From Deltaproteobacteria bacterium (GTDB taxonomy: Bacteria > Desulfobacterota > DSM-4660 > Desulfatiglandales > B25-G16): a stretch of 12,615 nt of DNA. The position numbers and the translations under genes are program-made. The notes under the pieces are model-generated. The model was given only the letters and a program-made list of their open reading frames with translations. It ran no database searches and was not told the origin of the DNA. Numbering within the stretch: position 1 is the stretch's first letter; each line of letters begins with the position of its first letter. Positions 1 to 6,734 of this stretch are shown here, piece by piece. Location of the stretch: contig JAGYMO010000001.1 in the NCBI GenBank assembly GCA_018400255.1, forward strand, positions 1-12,615, written 5' to 3'.

Positions 1-59
1 CAGACAAACCAAACAGACCAAAATGCAAGATTCAAGTCCTGGCCCTTTAAACTTCGTAG

Positions 60-77
60 GGTGACCGCAGTGTCACC
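60..77. repeat. Short inverted repeat, 6-bp stem
   Basis: GGTGAC (60-65) pairs perfectly with GTCACC (72-77) around a 6-base loop. No T-run follows directly, so it is a poor terminator candidate. It could be an operator-like dyad or the left-end hairpin of a small mobile element whose other hairpin would be at 256-273. The function is unknown. Confidence 0.4.
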
Positions 78-255
78 AGCTTCCAATCCTTTTTATCCTC
101 CTATTTTTTTGTCCAGCTCTATACATATTGGGCTCTGATTTCCTTTGTTTTTTTCTGATCATTACCACTGTCAGTTCGTGTGTAATGATAAGTCATAACA
201 AGATAGGTATAATTACATTCTTTTGATTAAAAATATCGCCTTCGGGCTCATTCAT

Positions 256-285
256 CCACGGGTAAACCCGTGGTGTTCTGTTTTT
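256..285 (+). terminator. Strong hairpin followed by T-rich tail; terminator or IS200/IS605-like end
   Basis: CCACGGGT (256-263) and ACCCGTGG (266-273) form a perfect stem, best drawn as 7 bp with a TAAA loop. TGTTCTG and then five T's follow. This could terminate a gene upstream of the window. The wider context, with GGGCTCATTCAT just before the stem and a TTCTG after it, also resembles the end hairpins I recall from IS200/IS605-family elements. No transposase or TnpB coding sequence is visible in the 250 bases to the left, so any element would be a solo or MITE-like remnant. Confidence 0.45.
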
Positions 286-327
286 GACCGCATAAATAAA
301 AAAATTTTTACGTTACAAAAATTTCTC

Positions 328-356
328 TTGACAAAAGTTCTCTAACAGCGTACATA
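328..356 (+). promoter_or_regulatory. Candidate promoter of the regulator gene
   Basis: A perfect -35 hexamer TTGACA (328-333) is followed after 17 bases by TACATA (351-356), which is only a partial match to TATAAT. If used, transcription would start at about 362-364, almost on the ATG at 363. The mRNA would then be leaderless or nearly so. The AAGGA at 357-361 sits only one base from that ATG, which is too close for a normal Shine-Dalgarno. Confidence 0.4.
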
Positions 357-362
357 AAGGAT

Positions 363-959
363 ATGAATGAATCTATCGATATTTTAACAAAAGAGCTTAT
401 TTCCAAGATAGGCAATAGAATTAGGACAGTTAGGAGAAATAAAGGTATGAGTCTTGATGTCCTCGCAAAAAGAACAAGGTTCGCTAAAAGCTATCTTAGC
501 GAGATCGAAACCATGAAAAAAGAGCCTCCGATCAGTACCCTGAATAGAATTTCTTTTGCGTTGGAAGTGGACCTTCCTTTTCTCCTTACCGGTGAAAAAT
601 TTGAGAGGCAGGCAAAAGAAATCTCCGTGGTAAGAAAGGGAGAACGATATCCTAGCCCAGGGCCCTTTGGCAGCCGCGGGTATGTTTACGAATCTTTAAC
701 CTCCGAGAAAGCAGACCGACTTATTGATGCATACATCGTCACAGTTGGGCCGGACTTTCCTCCTGAACCATTTATACACGAGGGGCAGGAATTTGCTTAT
801 GCTCTCGAAGGCACACAAGAGTTCATGTTAGATGGAAAGACTTATTTCCTTGAAGAAGGAGACTGTATTTGTTTTGACTCAGATAGGCCTCACTATTCCC
901 GAACGGTGGGCGGCAAAGTGGGGAAAGTTTTGGTGGTACTCGCTCTTAAAACAAAATAG
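363..959 (+). CDS. XRE-family transcriptional regulator with C-terminal cupin domain
   Basis: A cytoplasmic DNA-binding regulator of 198 residues. Residues about 15-70 form an XRE/Cro-type helix-turn-helix (VRRNKGMSLDVLAKRTRFAK then YLSEIE). Residues about 120-195 form a cupin_2 barrel, recognisable from IHEGQEFAYALEG and the EEGD turn before RPH. His139, Glu143 and His177 could bind a metal or ligand, but the usual second His of the HxH pair is missing, so the site is partial. Regulators of this architecture usually sit beside the catabolic or transport genes they control and sense a small metabolite through the cupin. Here it is 50 bp upstream of a lyase gene and the TRAP transporter, so local control of that cluster is a reasonable inference. 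The start at 363 has an oddly placed ribosome site, discussed under the promoter entry. Confidence 0.93.
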   Translation: MNESIDILTKELISKIGNRIRTVRRNKGMSLDVLAKRTRFAKSYLSEIETMKKEPPISTLNRISFALEVDLPFLLTGEKFERQAKEISVVRKGERYPSPGPFGSRGYVYESLTSEKADRLIDAYIVTVGPDFPPEPFIHEGQEFAYALEGTQEFMLDGKTYFLEEGDCICFDSDRPHYSRTVGGKVGKVLVVLALKTK

Positions 960-1009
960 CGCTTTTTTGCTAATTATCCTGAAACGAATGCGAATGGAGG
1001 TATGAAAAG

Positions 1010-1897
1010 ATGAAGAAAACAAGCCTTTTGAAAAAGCTGATCCTTGATAATGACATCCTTGTTATGCCTGGAGCCCACGATGCCTTGTCAGCAAAGATTA
1101 TAGAGCTAGTTGGATTCAAGGCACTGACAATGGGAGGATATGCCGCCTCAGCAGCCAGTCTCGCAAAACCCGATGTATCACTTCTCACTTTGACCGAGTA
1201 TGTAAACACTGCCCGCAATATCGCACAGGCCGTTGAAATTCCGCTTTTTGTAGATGGGGATACAGGACATGGAAATATAACAAATGTCCAAAGAACCGTT
1301 CGAGAGTTTGAGAATGCTGGAGTAGCAGGGCTTTTTATAGAAGACCAGATCTTTCCAAAACGTTGTGGGCATATGGAAGGAAAACAGATAATTTCCACAC
1401 TGGAGATGGTAGCAAAGATAAAGGCGGCAGTGGACGCGCGGGTCGACGAAGACCTTGTGATTATGGCAAGGACCGATGCCCTTGCGGTCAATGGAATTGA
1501 TGATGCTATAGAAAGGGGAAATATTTACAGGCAAGCCGGAGCAGACCTAATTTTTGTGGAAGCGCCTACCTCTAAGGAGGAGATGGTAAGGATTAACCGT
1601 GAGATTGAAGCACCTACACTTGCTATTCAACTAGAGGGAGGTAAAACACCACTTCTCACTACCCAGGAAATTGAGGAACTTGGTTTCAAGGTGGTGGTTT
1701 ATCCGAATTCAACTGTGTATGCGACAGCTTGGGCGCTAAAAGAGCTCTGGACTGAATTGCTAAAAAATGGCTCTACCAAAAGCTTTGTTGAAAAGATGAT
1801 TTGTTTTAATGACTTTAATGACCTCGTGGGTCTTGATAAGATAAGAAACTTAGAGGCCTATTATTATCATGATTTATTGGAAACATTAAAGAAATGA
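1010..1897 (+). CDS. Isocitrate lyase/PEP mutase superfamily lyase (methylisocitrate- or dimethylmalate-lyase-like)
   Basis: A 295-residue cytoplasmic TIM-barrel enzyme. The superfamily's Mg-binding signature is present (VDGDTGHGN, Asp82 and Asp84, then Glu111-Asp112). So is the lyase motif PKRCGH at 116-121, with Cys119 as the likely catalytic acid/base. The Cys motif argues for C-C bond cleavage of a 2-hydroxy or 2-methyl di- or tricarboxylate, giving pyruvate or glyoxylate plus a carboxylate. It argues against PEP mutase or oxaloacetate decarboxylase activity, since those members lack the Cys. Family members include 2-methylisocitrate lyase (PrpB) and 2,3-dimethylmalate lyase; the sequence does not separate them. 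There are no prp genes nearby. A GGAGG at 996-1000 lies 9 bases before the ATG. It sits between an XRE-cupin regulator and a TRAP transporter, which suggests the imported acid or its product is the substrate. Confidence 0.9.
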   Translation: MKKTSLLKKLILDNDILVMPGAHDALSAKIIELVGFKALTMGGYAASAASLAKPDVSLLTLTEYVNTARNIAQAVEIPLFVDGDTGHGNITNVQRTVREFENAGVAGLFIEDQIFPKRCGHMEGKQIISTLEMVAKIKAAVDARVDEDLVIMARTDALAVNGIDDAIERGNIYRQAGADLIFVEAPTSKEEMVRINREIEAPTLAIQLEGGKTPLLTTQEIEELGFKVVVYPNSTVYATAWALKELWTELLKNGSTKSFVEKMICFNDFNDLVGLDKIRNLEAYYYHDLLETLKK

Positions 1898-2015
1898 AGT
1901 AAATAATGCAACCTGATAAAATCCATTAAAGTAATGCTGGGTTGGGTTCGTAGACTGATGCCAATCATTATCACAATCAAAACGAATCGAATGTGTGAAA
2001 GAAAGGATCAACATC

Positions 2016-2054
2016 ATGCGAATTCCATTACTATCGATGAAAAGAGGAAAGTAA
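2016..2054 (+). CDS. Possible 12-codon leader mini-ORF before the TRAP large permease
   Basis: ATG at 2016 opens a 12-codon frame (MRIPLLSMKRGK) ending in TAA at 2052-2054, one base before the ATG of the permease gene at 2056. A good Shine-Dalgarno (AAAGGA, 2002-2007) precedes it by 8 bases, and the permease's own AGAGGA (2043-2048) lies inside it. This arrangement would allow translational coupling. It could equally be chance, or the trace of a lost small-permease gene, since DctQ normally lies directly upstream of DctM. Confidence 0.25.
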   Translation: MRIPLLSMKRGK

Positions 2055-2055
2055 A

Positions 2056-3369
2056 ATGGAGTCGATTGTTATTGTTGTAGCTGTTGTATTGGCCACGCTT
2101 ATACTCCTCATGCTTGGGGTCCCTGTAGCTTATTCTCTTGGAATTATGGGACTTATAGGAATTTTGTTTATAAGAGGCCCAGATATAACTCAGGCCTTCT
2201 TGCTTTTTGTCCCTTATTCAACTATTGCCACATGGTCACTCGCGCTTGTACCACTTTTTATTGTAATGGGAAATTTTGCCGGAAAGGCCGGTATTTCCGA
2301 CAAGGCATTTGAGATAGCTTATAAAATAATCGGCAACACCCACGGTGGATTGGCCATAGCAGCATGCCTTGCTTGCGCATCATTTGCGGCTGTCACAGGA
2401 TCTGCTGCTGCAACTCTAACAACAATAGGCATAGTATCTATTCCTGAAATGCTTAAGCGTCACTATCATCCAAGACTGGCTGCAGGATCTGTGGCATCTG
2501 CCGCTTTTTTAGGCATAGAAATTCCGCCAAGCGTCCCGTTAGTAATATATGGGTTCATAGCTCAACAATCCATAGCAAAGCTTTTCATGGCAGCAGTATT
2601 CCCCGGAATAATTACCGCAAGCCTTTTTATTGGTGGAACTTACGTGATCGTAAGAATTTGGCCAAATCTTGGGCCTCCATCTGGGGTTAAAGTCTCTGTA
2701 AGAGAAAAAATAATTGCCTCATTTGGACTTTGGGAGGTGGGCCTTCTCTTCGCTATTGTGATGGGGGGTATATATCTTGGGGTGTTCACAGCAACAGAGG
2801 CGGCAACTTTTGGTGCATTAACAGCTCTTATAATCTTGCTCATACGTTTACGCAAGGGTCGCTGGCAAGCCATTTCCGATAGCATGAAGGATGCCGCAAG
2901 TGTAAGTTGTAGTATATTTGTCATTTTTCTAGGTGCTATGTTTTTTAACCTATTCCTGATACAGGCTGGCGTTCCAACCTATGTCGGTAACCTAATTGCA
3001 TCGTCGTCTTATTCAAGTCTTTTATTAATAACTTTAATTTTAGCTTTTTATCTTCCACTTGGAATGTTTCTTGACCCAATGTCCATCCAAGTGGTTACCG
3101 TGCCAATATTTCTACCTATAGTTGTTTCCCTTGGTTATGACCCAATTTGGTTTGGCGTTATGTGCGTGCAAATGATTGAGCTATCTCTGATAACTCCCCC
3201 AGTGGGCCTTAATTGCTTCGTAGTAAAAGGCATCTCTCCTCCAGAGGTTTCTCTTGGAGATGTATTTATAGGGACATTTCCATATTTCTTTTTTGAAGTC
3301 ATTGTAATCGTTTTATTAGTAATGTTTCCTGACATTGCATTATGGTTGCCGAGCAAAATGCTTATGTAA
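2056..3369 (+). CDS. TRAP transporter large permease subunit (DctM family)
   Basis: A 437-residue inner-membrane protein, nearly all hydrophobic, with about 11-12 transmembrane segments, the normal size for DctM. Family landmarks are GVPVAYSLGIMGLIGI near the N-terminus (21-36), AAVTGSAAAT (111-120), IPPSVPLVIYG (156-166), FTATEAATFGA (244-254), GMFLDPMSIQ (336-345) and ITPPVGLNCFVVKGI near 379-393. It forms the Na+-driven channel of a tripartite ATP-independent periplasmic transporter together with the binding protein and small permease encoded downstream. The order large permease, binding protein, small permease is unusual; most operons run binding protein, small permease, large permease. 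AGAGGA at 2043-2048 is its ribosome site. The substrate is probably an organic acid, but this subunit does not define specificity. Confidence 0.95.
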   Translation: MESIVIVVAVVLATLILLMLGVPVAYSLGIMGLIGILFIRGPDITQAFLLFVPYSTIATWSLALVPLFIVMGNFAGKAGISDKAFEIAYKIIGNTHGGLAIAACLACASFAAVTGSAAATLTTIGIVSIPEMLKRHYHPRLAAGSVASAAFLGIEIPPSVPLVIYGFIAQQSIAKLFMAAVFPGIITASLFIGGTYVIVRIWPNLGPPSGVKVSVREKIIASFGLWEVGLLFAIVMGGIYLGVFTATEAATFGALTALIILLIRLRKGRWQAISDSMKDAASVSCSIFVIFLGAMFFNLFLIQAGVPTYVGNLIASSSYSSLLLITLILAFYLPLGMFLDPMSIQVVTVPIFLPIVVSLGYDPIWFGVMCVQMIELSLITPPVGLNCFVVKGISPPEVSLGDVFIGTFPYFFFEVIVIVLLVMFPDIALWLPSKMLM

Positions 3370-3623
3370 ATTGCAGAAAGGAGGTGATGGTATTGGGTAA
3401 CGGTTAAAATTAACAACAACTATTACTAAATAATAAAAGCCTTCAAAAAAAGTATTTTTGGGCAGAGCGTTTTTAAAAAACGCAAAAATTCAAAGGTGCA
3501 GAGTACTTAGACAATAATGATAAGCGATCGAAAGTGCTTATTAAAGGGGCTGAATTTAGGATTCGCCTTGGAGAAGATTTCGTGAATGTAGGAAAATTAT
3601 TGTAAACTTAGAGGAGAAAACAA
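3370..3623 (+). promoter_or_regulatory. Intergenic gap with orphan perfect Shine-Dalgarno and AT-rich hairpins
   Basis: Bases 3375-3388 (AGAAAGGAGGTGAT) match the complement of the conserved 3' end of Gram-positive 16S rRNA over 14 bases. They are followed only by trivial frames: TTG at 3393 gives four codons and ATG at 3387 gives six. Further on, two A/T hairpins occur, one near 3444-3459 and the other GCGTTTT (3467-3473) with AAAACGC (3477-3483). Neither has a proper T-tail, so they might slow transcription or act in mRNA processing between the permease and binding-protein genes. No full-length gene was seen here. Confidence 0.5.
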
Positions 3624-4739
3624 ATGAAACATTTAAAGAAAATATTTATAGCCGCAGCCCTTGTTTTGGTTGCGATGAGTTTTCCGCTTTTGTCTGCGGC
3701 AAAGGATAAAAAGGTGGCTTCATCTACTGAGGCAAAACCAATAGTATTAAAATTCGCGTCTTACATGCCAGAGGTTAACACCATTGCAAAATATAACATA
3801 TGGTGGGCAAAAGAGATTGAAAAGAGAACTAATGGAAGGGTTGCTTTCGATTTTTACTGGGCTGCAAGCCTGGTTAAGGCGCCGAATTTAGCAACGGCGA
3901 CGAGCACAGGCATATGTGATGTTGCCCTATTTGCGACAGGATACACCCGTGCAAAATTTCCGATCACAGGAATTTATGAGCCACTTTATGTAACACAAAA
4001 ACCAGATGCTGCTTGTCGCGCAATGAGTGAACTTTTGGAAACTGAGGATATTTTTAGGGCAGAGTGGGAGAAAAATAACCTCAGACTTTTATTTTTCGAT
4101 ATGCTCCCGCCAAATGTTTTTGGATTTAAGAAAAAGGTGTCAAACTTGGAAGAACTACGAGGATTGAAAATAAGAACATCTGGCAGCATAACACAAGTAA
4201 CAAAACGGCTTGGTGCAACGGCAGTAAGTATTTCCAGTTCGGAAATATATGAGGCACTAGATAGGGGGCTTATTGACGGTTACACTAATACTAGTCTAGC
4301 ATCTGCCGCTACCAGGAGTTATCCCGAGGTTGCGCCTTATATTCTTGATCCTGGGATGGGTAATTACGCATGTATTGAAACTGCCATGAATCTGAATACA
4401 TGGAATAATCTGCCTGCTGATATTAAACAGATAATCTTGGAAGTGTCAAAAGAAGTTATTGATAAGTCTGCCGAAATAATGATGGAAGACGAAGATAAGA
4501 TGATGCAGAAAATGCATACCGATTGGAAAACGACTTTTTACACGTTGTCTCCTGAGGAGGCTGAAAGATGGAAAGCTATAGTCCTGCCTCTATATGACGA
4601 ATACATCAAGAATTTTGAGGCTAAAGGGCTACCAGGGAAAAAGTTGTTTGGTTCTTATAAAGCTTTGGCTAAAAAGCATGAAAAGGAAAGCGTATATACT
4701 AGCGCATACGAAAGATGGGTTAAAAAGTATGGGAAATAA
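3624..4739 (+). CDS. TRAP transporter substrate-binding protein (DctP family)
   Basis: A 371-residue secreted binding protein. Residues 1-26 are a Sec signal peptide (positive MKHLKK, hydrophobic core, LLSAA before the predicted cleavage). There is no lipobox Cys, so it is not an obvious lipoprotein. This is notable for a single-membrane Gram-positive and would fit a diderm Firmicute. The mature part shows DctP hallmarks: a start of VLKFASYMPE, GLKIRTSG with Arg184, the usual carboxylate-clamping arginine position, and SSSEIYEALDRGLIDGY (204-220). The clamp suggests a mono- or dicarboxylate ligand, though TRAP ligands vary widely. GAGGAG at 3611-3616 lies 7 bases before the ATG. The small permease follows after 31 bp, so these two are co-transcribed. 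Confidence 0.95.
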   Translation: MKHLKKIFIAAALVLVAMSFPLLSAAKDKKVASSTEAKPIVLKFASYMPEVNTIAKYNIWWAKEIEKRTNGRVAFDFYWAASLVKAPNLATATSTGICDVALFATGYTRAKFPITGIYEPLYVTQKPDAACRAMSELLETEDIFRAEWEKNNLRLLFFDMLPPNVFGFKKKVSNLEELRGLKIRTSGSITQVTKRLGATAVSISSSEIYEALDRGLIDGYTNTSLASAATRSYPEVAPYILDPGMGNYACIETAMNLNTWNNLPADIKQIILEVSKEVIDKSAEIMMEDEDKMMQKMHTDWKTTFYTLSPEEAERWKAIVLPLYDEYIKNFEAKGLPGKKLFGSYKALAKKHEKESVYTSAYERWVKKYGK

Positions 4740-4770
4740 TTAGCGAAAAGAGATAAGGACAAATTTTTCA

Positions 4771-5298
4771 ATGGAACACAACAAAAAAATTTCGTTTGAC
4801 GGTTTTCTCGGTAGGTTGTCAGAAGCTCTTGGCCTAGCTTCGACTGCGACTATATTATTCATGATGATAATAAGCTCTACAGGGTTCTATTTCAGGACTT
4901 TGCGCTTGTCACTGTCTGGCGTTACTGAAGGTATTGAGTTTATTCTTCTGATTGGCATTTTCCTGGGTTTTCCTCTTGTTGAGTATAGAAGAAAACACAT
5001 TAAAATGGAGCTTCTGACTCCTATATTTCCCGTTTGGTTGAAAAACGCAACGTCCCTCCTTAACAATTTTTTGGCATTGGTTTTTTTCTCAGCGCTTATG
5101 TATGGAGGGACATTAAGCACTATAACAGCTTATACAACCGGTGAATATGAAGTTGGCTTACAAAGTGTTCCTTTGTGGGTTGTTCGCGCGTTTATCCCCA
5201 TAGGTAGCTTTGCTGTAATTCTAGCTTCGATAGGTAACTTTGTTAAGGATATTAGAAGCATTAACAAAAAAGAGAGGGAAGGGCTTAATAAAATTTAG
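4771..5298 (+). CDS. TRAP transporter small permease subunit (DctQ family)
   Basis: A 175-residue inner-membrane protein with four predicted transmembrane helices (about 20-40, 55-72, 92-112 and 135-156), the classic DctQ topology. The loop motif EYRRKHIKMELL (71-82) corresponds to the conserved basic-His segment of this family. It pairs with the large permease encoded at 2056-3369 and completes the tripartite transporter. An AAGGA about 10 bases upstream serves as ribosome site. It is the last gene of the transport cluster; no clear terminator follows. Confidence 0.92.
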   Translation: MEHNKKISFDGFLGRLSEALGLASTATILFMMIISSTGFYFRTLRLSLSGVTEGIEFILLIGIFLGFPLVEYRRKHIKMELLTPIFPVWLKNATSLLNNFLALVFFSALMYGGTLSTITAYTTGEYEVGLQSVPLWVVRAFIPIGSFAVILASIGNFVKDIRSINKKEREGLNKI

Positions 5299-5737
5299 GG
5301 GCGATTACCGAGACCTTGAATTGATCGATAAAAGCCGGTTTTTGCGGGAATAAGGATGGGTAGTATTGTTGTGTTTTAAGCATTCAACGGTTTTACTTGC
5401 AAGCCAAACAACATAGAGGTTTTAGATCAAATACGGAGTACATCCTTGGATTTGGAAATTTCCTATGACAGGTTCGAAAATTATGAGATGTAGCAGCAGG
5501 AGATTTTTCAGAAACACTTTTGAGCGGAAAAACAGTATAGCCCTTAGGGGTTTTAATAGAAGACAATAATGTATAAGAGTTAGCTAACCCATTTAAAAGG
5601 GGGCACAAGGGAAGACAGCTCTCCCTCTCAAAAAGTTTATTGCTCCCCTCATCAGTTCTGGTCAAATGCTGCCAGTGGTGGCCAGAGATAGTAAATGGGT
5701 GTTATACGAGGGAAATAAAATTTAATAGAACATAAAG

Positions 5738-5806
5738 GATATCATCCGGTAAACGAAAGGTTGTGTTAGTATTGTTAGATAAATGTCTTTCTTCGGATGA
5801 CATATC
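5738..5806. repeat. Long-range inverted repeat in the methyltransferase operon leader
   Basis: GATATCATCCG (5738-5748) is almost the reverse complement of CGGATGACATATC (5794-5806); seven bases (TCATCCG) match without a gap and the rest matches with a two-base offset. The arms are 45 bases apart. It could be the base stem of a structured leader RNA or paired operator half-sites. If the promoter at 5842-5870 is the real one, this repeat lies upstream of transcription and an operator role is more likely. Confidence 0.35.
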
Positions 5807-5841
5807 ATGGCTTTTGTATAAAAAATTCCTCGTTGTTTACA

Positions 5842-5870
5842 TTGATAGGGCTATGTAAAGAAGTTAAAAC
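5842..5870 (+). promoter_or_regulatory. Candidate promoter for the corrinoid methyltransferase operon
   Basis: TTGATA (5842-5847) matches the sigma-A -35 consensus at five of six positions and, after exactly 17 bases, TAAAAC (5865-5870) matches the -10 at four of six. It would produce a leader of about 220 bases before the corrinoid protein ATG at 6101. AT-rich DNA yields such pairs by chance, so this is only the best candidate seen in the gap. Confidence 0.3.
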
Positions 5871-6100
5871 ATACTTTCTTTAACATATGGTACAGGACTA
5901 GGCAGTCAACATCTTCTGCTACTACGTTGTAGAAGCCCAGTATTTACGATATTGCTTTAGTTAGTTAGGTGTCAGCCGCTTCCGCTCTAAAAAGCATATC
6001 TAAAAAATTTGTATCCCTCTGCAAATCGTCTGTTTTTATTTATAGCATTAAAGAGATCTATTTATATGAAAAACAATTTAATTATAAAAGAGGTAAAGTT

Positions 6101-6733
6101 ATGTCCTATACTCTAGTTACCGCATTATCCGATTTAAGGGAAGAAGAGGCTTTAAAAATATCAGAAGAAAGACTCAACTCTGGTGAGAATCCTCAAGGTA
6201 TACTTGATGATGCTAGATCGGCTATGGAGATTGTCGGCAAACGCTTTGAGGATAGTGAATATTTTATTCCTGACCTTGTTTATTCTGGTGAGATATTGCA
6301 GCAAATAACTGCCATGGTAAAACCAAAATTAAAAAGAAACAGTCAAGTCGAGCGCATTGGCAAAATTATCATAGGTACCGTTGCAGGAGATATACACGAT
6401 ATTGGCAAAAATATTGTTACATTCATGTTGGATATTAATGGATTTGAAGTCCATGATCTTGGCATAGATGTATCGGAACAAAAATTTGTAGAAACAATAA
6501 AGGAAACTAATATAAATATTGTAGGATTAAGTGGGTTTTTGACTTTAGCTTTTGATTCTATGAAAGAAACAATAGAAGCTATAAAATCAGCGGGCCTTCG
6601 AGATGATGTAAAAATCATGATCGGTGGTGGTCAAATAGACGAAGAGATAAAGAAATATACCGGGGCCGATTCCTATGGGAAAGATGCCATGGCTGCTGTT
6701 TCGATAGCTAAGGCATGGCTAGGAGGTAAATAA
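6101..6733 (+). CDS. Corrinoid (cobalamin-binding) methyl-shuttle protein
   Basis: A 210-residue cytoplasmic protein of the MtaC/MtbC/MttC type, like the corrinoid subunits of anaerobic O-demethylases. Residues 1-80 are the helical cap domain. Residues about 87-210 are the B12-binding Rossmann domain with the signature GDIHDIGKN (96-104), in which His99 is the lower axial ligand to cobalt. The other B12-contact loops follow as GLSGF and GGGQ. It accepts a methyl group as methyl-Co(III) and passes it to the next methyltransferase. I start it at ATG 6101 because AAAGAGGT (6087-6094) lies 6 bases upstream and homology begins here. The same frame stays open back to a GTG at 5969, but those 44 extra residues look non-coding. 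First gene of the operon; the URO-D gene follows at once. Confidence 0.94.
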   Translation: MSYTLVTALSDLREEEALKISEERLNSGENPQGILDDARSAMEIVGKRFEDSEYFIPDLVYSGEILQQITAMVKPKLKRNSQVERIGKIIIGTVAGDIHDIGKNIVTFMLDINGFEVHDLGIDVSEQKFVETIKETNINIVGLSGFLTLAFDSMKETIEAIKSAGLRDDVKIMIGGGQIDEEIKKYTGADSYGKDAMAAVSIAKAWLGGK

Positions 6734-6734
6734 A

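Larger units (their letters stand above)
1..362. other. Non-coding leader region upstream of the regulator gene
   Basis: No credible gene was found on either strand in this stretch. It contains a short inverted repeat (GGTGAC at 60-65, GTCACC at 72-77), a long perfect hairpin at 256-273, AT-rich sequence from about 285 to 325, and a promoter-like box at 328-356. The gene preceding it lies outside the window, so the hairpins could belong to the end of that gene or to a mobile-element remnant. Confidence 0.6.
5299..6100. other. 0.8-kb region without a convincing gene, between the transport cluster and the methyltransferase operon
   Basis: All frames are broken by frequent stops. Short stretches in + frames look somewhat protein-like (for example 5306-5356, about 5425-5500 and 5597-5713). 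They lie in different frames and carry stops, so a decayed gene is possible but not shown. Inverted repeats are at 5579-5588, 5738-5806 and 5913-5935, and a promoter-like pair is at 5842-5870. By eye I could not find the conserved boxes of a cobalamin, SAM or tetrahydrofolate riboswitch. The open frame that runs into the corrinoid gene from 5969 is judged not translated. Confidence 0.55.

Noticed and set aside
970..1491. Long antisense open frame (173 codons) opposite the lyase gene
   Set aside because: It is a shadow of the strongly conserved lyase; its Ser/Ala-rich composition matches no family and there is no ribosome site.
5393..5665. 90-codon open frame on the - strand in the large gap
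   Set aside because: No ribosome site, odd composition and no family resemblance; it fits a chance open frame.
5969..6100. N-terminal extension of the corrinoid protein from GTG 5969
   Set aside because: The 44 residues do not resemble the family, no Shine-Dalgarno precedes 5969, and ATG 6101 has a good one.
5299..6100. Cobalamin riboswitch before the corrinoid operon
   Set aside because: The GCCACTG box and the conserved core were not found by eye; the GCCAGTGG near 5670 is not in the right context.
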